The notes below the pieces were generated by a model. It was not told the origin of the DNA. It searched no databases and was given only the letters and a program-made list of their open reading frames with translations. DNA of 36,652 nucleotides from a candidate division KSB1 bacterium (GTDB taxonomy: Bacteria > Zhuqueibacterota > Zhuqueibacteria > Oleimicrobiales > Geothermoviventaceae): NCBI GenBank assembly GCA_034506315.1, contig JAPDPT010000005.1:1-36652 (forward strand), in the 5' to 3' direction. How positions within the stretch are numbered: position 1 is the first letter of the stretch; every line of letters starts with the position of its first letter. Shown here in pieces: positions 1 to 12,416 of this stretch. A program made the translations under genes and the position numbers.

Positions 1-102
1 CCTCGCACGCAGACTAATCGCCCCGTTGCTACGTGCCCTGCGTGCAGCCTTTCGCCCGCCTACCAACCCTCGCGCACTGAAGGGACACCGAGGTACCTCC
101 GA

Positions 103-693
103 TTACAAACCGATAAGGGTCCAGAGGGAGAAGGTGGTCCCGCTGTAGTCGTCGGTTTGGCCGAGAGGTCGTCCGAATCGGGCATAGACGTAGCCACCCC
201 GGAGGACGATTGTCAGGCTACGGCCGAGGGAGATGGCCATACCGGCCCCCAGACTTGCCCCGTAGCCGTTGCCCTTTCGCCATCGGTGCACGGAACGAAC
301 CTTTTCGTAGCCGAACATAACCAGCAGGCCGTAATCGGCAAAGGGTGAGAACCAGCTATCCTCGGCGAAGCGATGGCGAAAGCACACACCCGCGGGGACA
401 ATGCGCACCCTCGCTGCTGCGCAGGCCTGGGGCAATCGGTATTGCTCCCAGTACTCGGCGGAAACGACAAGGTCCAGGTCCTCGCGAAGCGCAGCCCCCA
501 GACCAAGTCCAACCAGTGCCCGCGTCCCCGGGAGCACAGCGGGTTCGAGCGGTCGCTCCGAGGACAGGGCTGTGGGTTTCCACGTACCCACCTCCAGGCC
601 CAGGGAAAAAGAGGAGTGGGGACCTGCTGCGTACGAAAAGCCGGCCAGACCGAAACCCACCCACAACGCCACAAGACAGCGCCATTTACGCAT
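103..693 (-). CDS. small outer-membrane beta-barrel-like protein
   Basis: I see a 196-residue protein with a classical signal peptide: MRKWR, a hydrophobic stretch to about residue 20, then a likely cleavage after SYA at about residue 22. The mature part alternates polar and hydrophobic residues in short glycine- and aromatic-rich strands. Examples are LGLEVGTW, LVGLGLGAAL, LVVSAEYWEQY, YGLLVMFGYE, YGASLGAGMAISLG, IVLRGGYVYARFG and the terminal TFSLWTLIGL. This is the pattern of an 8-stranded outer-membrane barrel (OmpW/OmpA-like superfamily). The last residue is Leu, not the usual Phe. GGAAGG lies about 10 bases before the ATG. It is downstream of the GH57 gene with a 144-base gap, so it may be a separate unit. 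Function is unknown. Confidence 0.7.
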   Translation of the reverse strand: MRKWRCLVALWVGFGLAGFSYAAGPHSSFSLGLEVGTWKPTALSSERPLEPAVLPGTRALVGLGLGAALREDLDLVVSAEYWEQYRLPQACAAARVRIVPAGVCFRHRFAEDSWFSPFADYGLLVMFGYEKVRSVHRWRKGNGYGASLGAGMAISLGRSLTIVLRGGYVYARFGRPLGQTDDYSGTTFSLWTLIGL

Positions 694-837
694 CGGGACT
701 CGCCTTCCGGTGGCAATGGTTTGAGACGCGTTCTGCTCCCCGCTCCTGGTCGGGTCAGACCAACTGCGCGGGTTCCCCTCCCTCTGGGGCTGCGAAAGGC
801 TTTCTTCCCCCCCTCGCTCCCGACCCCTTTCCGGACG

Positions 838-2580
838 TCACACGGGCGGATATTCCAACCTCTCCCACCACTCAAGCTCGAGGTCCGGGAAAAGAGAATC
901 CCGCTGCTGGCAGTCTTCGAAGTATCGCCACTCGGCCGAACCAGGTTCTTCTCCCCGACCAATCTTCTCCGCGAGGTCGGCGATCCGATTGAACGCCTCG
1001 TGATGCTCCTGGAACCTCATCTCCGCGTAGTCCCGAGCGGCAAATGTGCTGATCAAGAACTGCCAGTCGGAGGCCTGCAGGAGGAGGAGTTCCCGCGCGA
1101 CCTGCTTTAGCACTTGTTCCAGACGAGGGTTCTGTCGCCAGGCAAGCTCCTGGACCAGCGAGATCATCCTCAGCTCATCGTCGTAGATGTGGCGCCAGGT
1201 CCAGGCCGTGTCTTCGTTCAGCCAGATGAAGTGATAACCGCCTTCCCCCCAGCTGCCTTCCGGCAAGGAGATCACCTCTACGGGCTGGCGGCGGTCCAAC
1301 TCCTCCGAGCAGGTGGTCACCAGCACGGTACCGGACTGCGCGCATTTCCGGAATACGAGCTTCATGAACTGCGGCCCTTCAAACCACCAATGGCCGAAAA
1401 GCTCGGCGTCGAAGGGCGCGACAAGGACCCCCCTGCGGCCTGTTTGCTGCTGATGCTCTCGCAGAACCGTCTCCACCAACCACACAAAGTGCGAAGAGTT
1501 TTCTTCGAGGCGCTCCCACACGCGCTCCGGCTCGTACTCCTGCTTGACGGCCAGGTCACTCTTGGCGCTCGTCACCCGCCAGTAACGGTGGCCTCCGGGG
1601 AAATGCTTCTTGTGGAACTCGAGATACCAGCCATCGCCGGGATATCCCCATTCCCCGGACCAGACCTGAAGGCCGGTTTTCGGGTCCCTCGTGAACACCG
1701 CCACCGGCCGCTTGGCCTCCGGAGAAGAGCTAACCAGATACACCTCGTAGGGGGTTTTCTCGATCTCCTCTTCGCGCGGCCGGAACTCCTTCTCGTACTG
1801 GGCCCAGAGGCGTTTCAGCGCCTCGAAGCGGTCCACGTAAACTCCGATTGCCTTTCCTCCCTTGAGGGTCGCCGAGTCCACGAAGAAGTAATCCAGGTCG
1901 TTTTCGCTCAGGAATTCGTCCACACCCTTCCGCAGGTAAGGGCGGGTGCCGAGCCGTGACTCGACCGGGGGTCTCCATTCGTAGCGAGGACGGTAGGCAC
2001 ATTCGGGCAGCCAGATGCCGCGGGGCCGGCGTCCGAAGTGCCTCTGGTGCACACGCACGGCCACCTTCACCTGGGCCTGGATGCTGATGTCCTGGGAAAG
2101 GAGGGGGAAATACCCGTGCGTGGCTCCGCAGGTGATGATGTCGACGCAGCCGCGGTCCTGGAGGCTTCGGAAAGCCCCGATGAGGTCCCGATCGTAGGTC
2201 TCCAGAAACCGGCGCCGAATTTCCCGGTAGTGATCTTGCCACATCTGCGCAAGCCGAGCCAGATGCTCTCTTCCGTAGCGGCGGAACACCGCTTCGTCCT
2301 CTTTGGCCGCACGGATCTTCAGGTCCAAGTAGTCCTCGAAATCCCTTTTGAAGCTTTCGTCGGCCAACTGCTCGCTCAGCACCGGGGTGATGCCGATCGT
2401 AAGCTTCGGCTCCACACCTTCGGCCAGAAGTTCATTCAGAACGTTGAGAAGCGGGATGTACGTTTCGGCCGCAGCCTCATTCAGCCAGTCCATCCCGTGC
2501 GGCCACTTGCCGTGGGCGATGACGTACGGCAGATGTGAGTGCAGGACGAAGGAAAAGCTGCCTACGTTTTCTGTCGCCAT
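838..2580 (-). CDS. GH57 1,4-alpha-glucan branching enzyme (DUF1957 type)
   Basis: This 580-residue protein matches the GH57 branching enzymes (TK1436/TTHA1902 type), which form alpha-1,6 branches in glycogen-like glucans in the cytoplasm. The N-terminal FVLHSHLPYV is the family's first signature. IWLPECAYRP (about residues 189-198) carries the predicted nucleophile Glu193, and VAPFDAELFGHWW (about 387-399) carries the predicted acid/base Asp391. Length and C-terminal helical region fit the family. I chose the ATG at 2580, which has GAGGGG just upstream. A GTG at 2613 overlaps the stop of the preceding DUF3467 gene (GTGA) and is a real alternative, adding 11 residues. The pair is probably one operon driven by the promoter at 2969-2997. 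No other glycogen gene is visible nearby. Alpha-amylase activity is the main alternative, but the DUF1957-like layout favours branching. Confidence 0.9.
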   Translation of the reverse strand: MATENVGSFSFVLHSHLPYVIAHGKWPHGMDWLNEAAAETYIPLLNVLNELLAEGVEPKLTIGITPVLSEQLADESFKRDFEDYLDLKIRAAKEDEAVFRRYGREHLARLAQMWQDHYREIRRRFLETYDRDLIGAFRSLQDRGCVDIITCGATHGYFPLLSQDISIQAQVKVAVRVHQRHFGRRPRGIWLPECAYRPRYEWRPPVESRLGTRPYLRKGVDEFLSENDLDYFFVDSATLKGGKAIGVYVDRFEALKRLWAQYEKEFRPREEEIEKTPYEVYLVSSSPEAKRPVAVFTRDPKTGLQVWSGEWGYPGDGWYLEFHKKHFPGGHRYWRVTSAKSDLAVKQEYEPERVWERLEENSSHFVWLVETVLREHQQQTGRRGVLVAPFDAELFGHWWFEGPQFMKLVFRKCAQSGTVLVTTCSEELDRRQPVEVISLPEGSWGEGGYHFIWLNEDTAWTWRHIYDDELRMISLVQELAWRQNPRLEQVLKQVARELLLLQASDWQFLISTFAARDYAEMRFQEHHEAFNRIADLAEKIGRGEEPGSAEWRYFEDCQQRDSLFPDLELEWWERLEYPPV

Positions 2581-2609
2581 GCGACCCCTCGCGCGTATCG
2601 TACGCTTTC

Positions 2610-2918
2610 TCACTCGCTTTCCGCTACCGGCTTGAATCCGAACTCCCGGCCGGGGCCCGGCTCGCCGTACAACCGGATCTCGCCGAATTCGTTCTCGTAG
2701 CGTTCGATGTTTTCCTGCAGCGCCTTCAGGAAGGATTTGGCGTGCTGCGGCGTCATGATAATGCGGGCGTAGACCTTGGCCTTCGGAATGCCCGGGACCA
2801 TGCGGGTGAAGTCGATCACAAACTCGGCCGGAGAGTGGGTGATGAGCACCAGATTGCTGTAGATCCCTTCGGCCTCCTTTTCCCCGAGCTCCACACTGAG
2901 CTGCCGCCCTTGCTGCAT
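2610..2918 (-). CDS. DUF3467 family protein
   Basis: This is a roughly 102-residue cytoplasmic protein of the DUF3467 family. It is recognised by QLSVELGEKEAEGIYSN, the central SPAEFVIDF and KAKVYARIIMTPQHAKSF. The function of the family is not established. A first ATG at 2930 spells the ribosome binding site itself (GGGAGGAGAC), so translation almost certainly begins at the ATG at 2918. Its stop at 2610 overlaps a possible GTG start of the branching-enzyme gene, and a sigma-70 promoter lies about 50 bases upstream. Co-transcription with a GH57 enzyme suggests a link to glucan metabolism, but that is context only. Confidence 0.9.
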   Translation of the reverse strand: MQQGRQLSVELGEKEAEGIYSNLVLITHSPAEFVIDFTRMVPGIPKAKVYARIIMTPQHAKSFLKALQENIERYENEFGEIRLYGEPGPGREFGFKPVAESE

Positions 2919-2968
2919 GTCTCCTCCCATCCTACCGAAGCCCTTCGATCCTGCTCGACGCTGGCACG

Positions 2969-2997
2969 AACATAGGCCTTTTGGGCCAAAGAGTCAA
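2969..2997 (-). promoter_or_regulatory. sigma-70-type promoter for the DUF3467-GH57 unit
   Basis: On the minus strand, TTGACT (2997-2992) is followed after exactly 17 bases by TATGTT (2974-2969). The first transcribed base would be near 2962, about 44 bases before the DUF3467 start at 2918. The spacer contains two GGCC blocks flanking CAAAA, a small dyad that could be an operator or chance. The promoter lies just past the dnaG stop, so this pair need not depend on dnaG transcription. Confidence 0.7.
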
Positions 2998-3060
2998 ACG
3001 GAAACAAGCCCTGTTCTCTCCGCTCCGGTCAATGCCTGGGCGAAGCGGTCGCTCTCGTTC

Positions 3061-4890
3061 TCAAGCTTCCAGCGCCCGTACGCTCGCCGGTACCGTACGG
3101 GGGTCGATCTCACCCCTTTCCACCTGCCTCCGGAGCTGGGCCAGGGCGACGAATCGGCGGGTAAGTTCCGCCGCGCGTACAGGATCGGAGCGGATCTGTT
3201 CCTGCAGGCGTGACGCCCGCTCGTCGATCTCTTCCAGGCAGACAGCCTTGAAGCAATCTTCTGCCAGCTGGCCTGACTCGAAGAGCTCTTGGGGCTCCTC
3301 CGCAATGGAAGCAAGGAACTCCGCCACCTCAGGCCGCTCGACCAGGGAGAGGATCGTCGGTACGTCAATAGCTTCCTCCGGAACCGCCTGGGCGAGGAGC
3401 TGGCGGAAGAGCTCCCAGACTTCCCGCACCAGGGGATCGCGGGGTGGGACCTGTTCCATCCCCTCCCGCACGTATCGGCGAAGCACCGTCGAGCGGAGCA
3501 GGATCCGGATCAGGGTGCGTTCCGCCTCGGTGCGTCGAGATTTCGCACGGGTCACAGGGGCAGAGCCGGTCTTCCGGCCCATTTCCTCAGTGCGCAGCCT
3601 GGCCCGGAGGTGTCGAGCCAGCTCGGCAGCCAGGACCCGCTCCTCCATCCCGAGCTGGTCGGCGAGCCACGACACCCACGCCGAACGCCGGAGCTGATTG
3701 CCGATGTAGCTTATGGACTCCAGGACTCTTGAGGCGATCCGAGCTCGGGCGTCTGGGTCCCGGAGGTCTGCGCTTTCCATTTCCCGTCTGAGGCGGAACG
3801 CGAAGAGGGACTCGGCCTTGGCGATCTCCTCCCGCACGGCCTCTGCCCCACGCGCCCGAACGTACGAGTCCGGATCCTCCCCAGGGGTGACGGTGGCAAT
3901 TTTCACTTCCATCTCTTCCGCCAGCATTACTTCGGCGCCACGTAGTGCTGCCTTGAACCCGGGCGAATCGCTGTCGTAGAAGAGGATCGCGTTCCGGGTG
4001 TAGCGACGGATGAGCCGCGCCTGTTCGGGCGTGAGGGCCGTTCCGAGCGTGGCCACCACGTTCCGGATACCCCTCTGGTATAGGGAAATCAGGTCCATGT
4101 AGCCTTCCACGATGATGGCCGCGTCCAGCTCACGGATTGCCTGCCGGGATTGGTAGAGTCCGTACAGGGTCGAGCCCTTCTTGTAGATGGCCGTTTCGGG
4201 CGAGTTGATGTATTTCGGGCTGGAATCATCTTCCACCAGTCGGCGCGCCCCAAAGCCCACCACGCGGCCCGACAGGTTGAAGAGAGGGAAGATCACCCGG
4301 TGGCGGAAGCGATCGTAGAATCCCCCGCCTTCGCGCCGGACGACCAATCCCGCCTGTTCCAGAACGCTGGTGGGAATCCCCCGACGGGCCGCCCGACTGA
4401 GGAGAGCATCCCAGGCCTCCGGAGCGTACCCCAGGCCGAAGGTGGTGATCGTCTGGTCATCCAAACCGCGGGAGCGCAGGTATTCCCGTGCCAGACGGCC
4501 TGCCGGGGAGAACAGTTGTTCCCGGTAGAAATCCGCGGCCAACTGGTTCGCCTCGTAGAGGAGCTGAAGGGCCCTCTGCTCCTCCCCTTCGGCCTGCTCC
4601 AGGTCCAGATGAATCCCCGCGCGCTCGGCGACCGCTTTCACCGCCTCCTGAAAGCTCAATCCTTCGATCCGCATCAGAAAGTGGAACACATTGCCGCCGG
4701 CGCGGCAACCGAAGCAATGGAAGATCTGAAGCTGCGGGTTGACCGAGAAGGAGGGGGTTTTCTCCTGATGGAAGGGGCACAGGCCGAAGTAGTTCTTGCC
4801 CTTGCGACGAAGCGAGAGGTAGCCGGAGACGACGTCCACGATATCCACCGCCTGCCGGATCTCCTCGATCTTGTGGGTAGGAATCCGCAT
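3061..4890 (-). CDS. dnaG: DNA primase DnaG
   Basis: This is the replicative primase, which synthesises RNA primers at the fork with the DnaB helicase. The 609 residues match the usual family length. The N-terminal CHC2 zinc finger has Cys38, His41, Cys59 and Cys62 (LCPFHQEKTPSF and FHCFGCRAGG). The basic RNA-polymerase motif RFRHRVIFPLF (about 194-204) and KYINSPET (about 226-233) follow. The TOPRIM domain shows IVEGYMD (Glu262) and LFYDSDSPG (Asp306, Asp308). The C-terminal region from about residue 430 is the helicase-binding part. The ATG at 4890 is preceded by GAGGGGAGCGG. It is divergent from the acyl-CoA ligase gene across 127 bases. The usual rpoD partner is not in the window. Confidence 0.98.
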   Translation of the reverse strand: MRIPTHKIEEIRQAVDIVDVVSGYLSLRRKGKNYFGLCPFHQEKTPSFSVNPQLQIFHCFGCRAGGNVFHFLMRIEGLSFQEAVKAVAERAGIHLDLEQAEGEEQRALQLLYEANQLAADFYREQLFSPAGRLAREYLRSRGLDDQTITTFGLGYAPEAWDALLSRAARRGIPTSVLEQAGLVVRREGGGFYDRFRHRVIFPLFNLSGRVVGFGARRLVEDDSSPKYINSPETAIYKKGSTLYGLYQSRQAIRELDAAIIVEGYMDLISLYQRGIRNVVATLGTALTPEQARLIRRYTRNAILFYDSDSPGFKAALRGAEVMLAEEMEVKIATVTPGEDPDSYVRARGAEAVREEIAKAESLFAFRLRREMESADLRDPDARARIASRVLESISYIGNQLRRSAWVSWLADQLGMEERVLAAELARHLRARLRTEEMGRKTGSAPVTRAKSRRTEAERTLIRILLRSTVLRRYVREGMEQVPPRDPLVREVWELFRQLLAQAVPEEAIDVPTILSLVERPEVAEFLASIAEEPQELFESGQLAEDCFKAVCLEEIDERASRLQEQIRSDPVRAAELTRRFVALAQLRRQVERGEIDPRTVPASVRALEA

Positions 4891-4926
4891 CCGCTCCCCT
4901 CACCCGAGCGCTGGTGCGTGTGCGTC

Positions 4927-4955
4927 TTGACATTGTGCTGGGAATTCGCTAAGCT
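4927..4955 (+). promoter_or_regulatory. sigma-70-type promoter for the acyl-CoA ligase gene
   Basis: TTGACA (4927-4932) is a perfect -35 box. It is followed after 17 bases by TAAGCT (4950-4955), a weaker -10 keeping the first T, second A and last T. Transcription would start near 4962, giving a leader of about 55 bases before the TTG start at 5018. The same 127-base divergent region must also hold the dnaG promoter on the other strand; I see no convincing boxes for that one. Confidence 0.65.
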
Positions 4956-5017
4956 GAACGCGCTTCATCGATCGCAAGAGAAAAGGGTACCAGAGCATTA
5001 GCAGAAGGAGGTTCACC

Positions 5018-6928
5018 TTGACGGCGCGAACCATTCCTTGGCTTTTCGAACAGAGCGTCGAGAAGTACGGCGAACGCCCCTACCTCTGGGAGAAGCGGGA
5101 AGGCCGGTATCAACCGACCACGTACCGCCAATTGCGCGAGATGGTCTACGAGACGGCCGCTGGACTCATGGCCATGGGAATCCAGAAGGGGGACCGGGTG
5201 GCCCTTCTCTCGGAGGGGCGCGTCGACTGGGTGGTCGCCGAGCTGGGCATCCTTTACGCGGGAGCCATCGACGTCCCACTCTCGGTCAAACTCAACGAGC
5301 GCGAGGAGCTCAAATTCCGCTTGGCCCATGCCGAGTGCCGCTTTGCCTTCGTCTCCGGACAGCAGGCCCCCAAGATCCTCGACCTGAAGAAAGACTTACC
5401 TGACCTCGAGAAGGTGATCTTGATGGACGGGGAGCCGCAGGACGAAGACGAAATAACCTTACGAAAAGTGCGCGAGCTGGGCAAGGAGTATCTCCGCCGC
5501 CACGAGGAGGAGTTCAGGCAGCGCTGGCAGTCGGTACGCGAGGACGATGTCGCCAACATCTGCTACACCTCCGGGACCACCGCCGATCCGAAGGGCATCA
5601 TGCTCACCCACCGGAATTACACCGCGAACGTGGAGCAAAGCTGCGCGATGATGGAAATCCCGCCGGAATGGGTGACGCTCCTGATCTTGCCCTGGGATCA
5701 CTCGTTCGGCCACACCGCTGGGATCTACACCTTTATGGCCAAGGGGGCGAGCATCGCAGCGGTCGAGGTCGGGCAGAGCCCCCTCGAGACCCTCCGCAAC
5801 ATCCCCAAGAACATCCAGGAGATAAGGCCGCATATGCTCTACAGCGTCCCATCGCTTTCCCAAAACTTCCGGAAAGGGATCGAGCGGGCCATCCGCCAGA
5901 AAGGGCCGCGCGCCGAGAAGCTCTTCCGGAAGGCCCTGGCCGTGGCTTACGAATACAACGGCCTCGGCATTGACCGGGGCAAGGGACTCAAGCGCAAGCT
6001 CCTGAAGCCCATGCTGATGCTCTACGACAAGATCCTGTTCAGCAAAATCCGCCAGAGCTTCGGCGGAAGGCTCCAGTTCTTCATCGGTGGCGGAGCCCTG
6101 CTGGACATCGAGATGCAGCGCTACTTCTACGCCATCGGCATCCCGATCTATCAGGGCTACGGGTTGACGGAGGCCTCGCCCGTCATTTCCGCCAACACCC
6201 CTGACGCCCACAAGCTGGGAACCTCCGGAAAGCTCGTCCCCAACCTGGAATTGCGAATCGTTGATGACGAGGGACGGGACCTGCCCCCCGGGGAGAAGGG
6301 CGAGATCGTGGTCCGCGGCGAAAACGTGATGAAAGGCTACTGGAAGAACGAGAAAGCCACCGCCGAGACGATCCGCGACGGGTGGCTGTTCACCGGAGAC
6401 CTTGGCTACGTCGACGAAGACGGTTTTCTGGTGGTCCTCGGCCGGAAGAAAAGCCTCCTCATCAGCGACGATGGGGAAAAATACAGCCCCGAGGGGATCG
6501 AGGAAGCGCTGGTAAGCAACTCCCCTTACATCGAGCAGGTCATGTTGTACAACAACCAGTCGCCTTACACAGTAGCGCTGCTCTTTCCGAACCGCGAGAA
6601 TCTCTTACGCTACCTTCAGGAACGCGGACTTTCACCCCGGAGCCCGGAGGGCCAGCGCGCCGCCCTGGAACTCCTCCAAGGTGAAATCGAGGAGTACCGC
6701 ACCGGTAGGTTCAAGGGCATGTTCCCCACGAAGTGGTTGCCCAGCGCCTTTGCGGTCCTCGGCGAGGGCTTCACCGAGCAGAATCGCATGCTGAACAGCA
6801 CCCTGAAAATGGTCCGCGGACGCATTGTGGAATTCTACAAGGACAGGATCGATCACCTCTACACCCCGGAAGGGAAGGACATCTTCAATCACCGGAACCT
6901 GACCATCATCAGCCGGCTTGCGGACTGA
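5018..6928 (+). CDS. AMP-forming long-chain acyl-CoA ligase/synthetase
   Basis: This 636-residue adenylate-forming enzyme most likely activates fatty acids to acyl-CoA through an acyl-AMP intermediate. The AMP-binding P-loop YTSGTTADPKG lies at about 183-193, followed by GIMLTHRNY. The motif GYGLTEASPVIS (about residue 380), the TGDLGYVDEDGF segment and GRKK are all present. The C-terminal GEKYSPEGIE carries a Lys in the hinge region, and the family's catalytic Lys could not be assigned exactly. The length and the split between core and C-terminal cap resemble FadD/FAA1-type ligases. No membrane segment is obvious. The start is TTG at 5018, fixed by AGAAGGAGG ending seven bases upstream; no better ATG exists near. 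It is the only plus-strand gene here, with its own promoter and a terminator after it. Exact chain-length preference cannot be told. Confidence 0.92.
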   Translation: MTARTIPWLFEQSVEKYGERPYLWEKREGRYQPTTYRQLREMVYETAAGLMAMGIQKGDRVALLSEGRVDWVVAELGILYAGAIDVPLSVKLNEREELKFRLAHAECRFAFVSGQQAPKILDLKKDLPDLEKVILMDGEPQDEDEITLRKVRELGKEYLRRHEEEFRQRWQSVREDDVANICYTSGTTADPKGIMLTHRNYTANVEQSCAMMEIPPEWVTLLILPWDHSFGHTAGIYTFMAKGASIAAVEVGQSPLETLRNIPKNIQEIRPHMLYSVPSLSQNFRKGIERAIRQKGPRAEKLFRKALAVAYEYNGLGIDRGKGLKRKLLKPMLMLYDKILFSKIRQSFGGRLQFFIGGGALLDIEMQRYFYAIGIPIYQGYGLTEASPVISANTPDAHKLGTSGKLVPNLELRIVDDEGRDLPPGEKGEIVVRGENVMKGYWKNEKATAETIRDGWLFTGDLGYVDEDGFLVVLGRKKSLLISDDGEKYSPEGIEEALVSNSPYIEQVMLYNNQSPYTVALLFPNRENLLRYLQERGLSPRSPEGQRAALELLQGEIEEYRTGRFKGMFPTKWLPSAFAVLGEGFTEQNRMLNSTLKMVRGRIVEFYKDRIDHLYTPEGKDIFNHRNLTIISRLAD

Positions 6929-6948
6929 AGAGTGCCCGATAACCGTTG

Positions 6949-6981
6949 AGGGCGGCGCGGAGGGATACTCTACGCCGCCCT
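6949..6981. terminator. bidirectional terminator hairpin between convergent genes
   Basis: AGGGCGGCG (6949-6957) and CGCCGCCCT (6973-6981) form a perfect 9-bp stem with a 15-base loop. It lies 20 bases past the stop of the acyl-CoA ligase and 26 bases past the stop of the convergent lyxose isomerase. The T-tract is weak on either side, so terminator strength is uncertain, but stem and position fit a shared terminator. Confidence 0.6.
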
Positions 6982-7007
6982 TGATCTATCCGGCGAGGAA
7001 GGCGCCC

Positions 7008-10744
<3,737 letters not shown>

Positions 10745-10782
10745 TCCCCGGTTTATGTCAGGTTCACTCCCGCAAGGCAGGC

Positions 10783-10809
10783 GCAAAACAAAGCCCCGCC
10801 ACCTGGCGG
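10783..10809 (-). terminator. weak intrinsic-terminator-like hairpin
   Basis: On the minus strand a 5-bp GC stem CCGCC/GGCGG with an AGGT tetraloop (10809-10796) is followed by GG and the T-rich CTTTGTTTTG. It lies about 150 bases past the transglutaminase stop and 39 bases before the start of the large exported protein, so it could end the tilS-to-transglutaminase operon. The stem is short and the T-tract interrupted. The rest of the 10745-10958 gap shows no gene. Confidence 0.4.
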
Positions 10810-10958
10810 TACGGTTAGCTCCTGAACCTTACGCTGACCTCTTGTTCGCCCGCGTGATTGGGGCCCTCGTTGCTCCCGCTCGAAGCTGCGCCGGGACGAG
10901 TCTGACGGGTGGCTCCGGCTCCCATGTCGGCTGCGTACGCCGTAGACGCCATGGGGTA

Positions 10959-12416
10959 TCACAACGGCTCCACCTCGAGCTCATAGTCGAATTTATCGAA
11001 GTACACGTTTTCGCCGTCGCACTCCACCTCGGCCCGCTGGAAGTCCACGTCGTCCGAGCGGAAGGACGTCTTGGGCGGATAGAGAGGGGCCTGGTGGTCA
11101 CAGTTGGCGGCCATGTGGTAGGGATCGAGGTTGCCGAAGAAGAAGTCGACAATGGTTCGCTTCTCCTCGGGGCTCAGGGTCTCGATGTAGCGCTGGGCCC
11201 AGGCTCCTCGATCCGGATCCACCGGGATCCATCCGTACGGCTCGATGTAGATCTCGCACCAGTCGTGCATCGATTTGTGCCCTGGGCGGATGGTCCAGCC
11301 CGATTGCCAGCGCGCGGGGATGCCGCTCAGACGGCAGAGCGTAATGTAGAGCAGGGCCTTTTGCCCGCAGTCCCCATACCGGTGCTCCAGCGTGAAGAGG
11401 CTAATGTTACGCAGGGTGGAGTATTCGTGCGCGTAGCTGTAGAGGAGATTGTCCGCAATCCAGTCGTAGATCGCCCGCGCCACCCGTAGGGGGTTGCGCT
11501 CCTCACCCACAATGCTGGAAAGCAACGCTCGGAACTCCGGGCGGAAAACCACATGCGGAGGTCTTTCCGCCGTATAGTAGCGGTAGAGCGGGGAAGCGGT
11601 GTCGTACGGTTCAACCTTATCTGGGTCCAGCCGGTGGACCGTCGCGTACGAGGTGTACTCGTAGGTTACGCGAAAAATCGTCGCTTTGCCTGCCTCAGCC
11701 ACCCTCTCCAGGTACACGGAACGGGCCGGGGCTTCGGGTTGAGCAAGCCAGGCCACAAAGGGTTCGGCAGCCACCAGGCGAATATCCGTCTGGAAAGGGA
11801 ACGCCCGGGGGTACGGGATCCAGCAGCGGACCACACGCCCCGCGGGTACGGCATCGGCCTGTACCCGGACCGTGTGCGTACAGCGGAATCTGCGAGGGAG
11901 AACGAAGCGATCTGGGCTTTCCCTTCCAGCTGCAAGGACCTCGCGGACCAGCTTGTACAGCTCGAGTTCTTCGGTGCGACGGTCGGGCCTGGGCAACTGG
12001 CGGGCGCGGATCTCCGGGTAGCGCCAGAAAAGATTGCTCACGCTCGCGTAGAGGTAGCGGGTCTCACCGTCGATCACCCTGTAGTCGAGCCTGCCCTCCC
12101 CTTCCCACTGACGAAGTTCTTCCTCCCGGAAGGCCTCGACCCGCTGCTGAAGTTGGGCCAGAAGTTCCGCGCGACCCAGGGAATAGTCGAGGCGGATGCG
12201 GCGCAATCTCTCCTTTTCCCAGCGCAGCTGTTCGGCCTCGGGCGGCGCCAACTTTCCGACCTGCAAGAGGCTGTCCAGAAACGCCTCCGCCTCCCGAAAC
12301 CGACCCTCGCGTTCCAGACGATCGACTGTCTCCTGCACATTCACCTCTTTTTTCGGCGCACACACAGAAGCGAGCCCCAAGACGATGATGGACAGACGGA
12401 TGGCCACGGTCTTCAT
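10959..12416 (-). CDS. exported transglutaminase-like cysteine-protease-fold protein
   Basis: This is a 485-residue protein starting at the ATG at 12416, which overlaps the stop of the upstream Ntn-hydrolase gene by four bases (ATGA). The open frame continues further upstream but only inside that other gene. A signal peptide spans about residues 1-19 (MKTVAIRL...ASVCA). A Cys19 near the cleavage site could be lipidated, though the lipobox is poor. Residues 25-110 are helical and charged. The transglutaminase core carries the triad Cys350 (YGDCGQKA), His384 (SMHDWCEIY) and Asp400 (WIPVDPD), with ARAIYDWIADNLLYSYA before it. Such domains act as proteases, amidases or cross-linking enzymes, and the substrate is unknown. 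Its pairing with an exported Ntn hydrolase suggests a joint role outside the cytoplasm. Confidence 0.87.
   Translation of the reverse strand: MKTVAIRLSIIVLGLASVCAPKKEVNVQETVDRLEREGRFREAEAFLDSLLQVGKLAPPEAEQLRWEKERLRRIRLDYSLGRAELLAQLQQRVEAFREEELRQWEGEGRLDYRVIDGETRYLYASVSNLFWRYPEIRARQLPRPDRRTEELELYKLVREVLAAGRESPDRFVLPRRFRCTHTVRVQADAVPAGRVVRCWIPYPRAFPFQTDIRLVAAEPFVAWLAQPEAPARSVYLERVAEAGKATIFRVTYEYTSYATVHRLDPDKVEPYDTASPLYRYYTAERPPHVVFRPEFRALLSSIVGEERNPLRVARAIYDWIADNLLYSYAHEYSTLRNISLFTLEHRYGDCGQKALLYITLCRLSGIPARWQSGWTIRPGHKSMHDWCEIYIEPYGWIPVDPDRGAWAQRYIETLSPEEKRTIVDFFFGNLDPYHMAANCDHQAPLYPPKTSFRSDDVDFQRAEVECDGENVYFDKFDYELEVEPL

Noticed and set aside
1114..1959. 281-residue plus-strand frame opposite the GH57 gene
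   Set aside because: The GH57 motifs lie on the minus strand; the opposite frame is low-quality sequence without recognisable domains.
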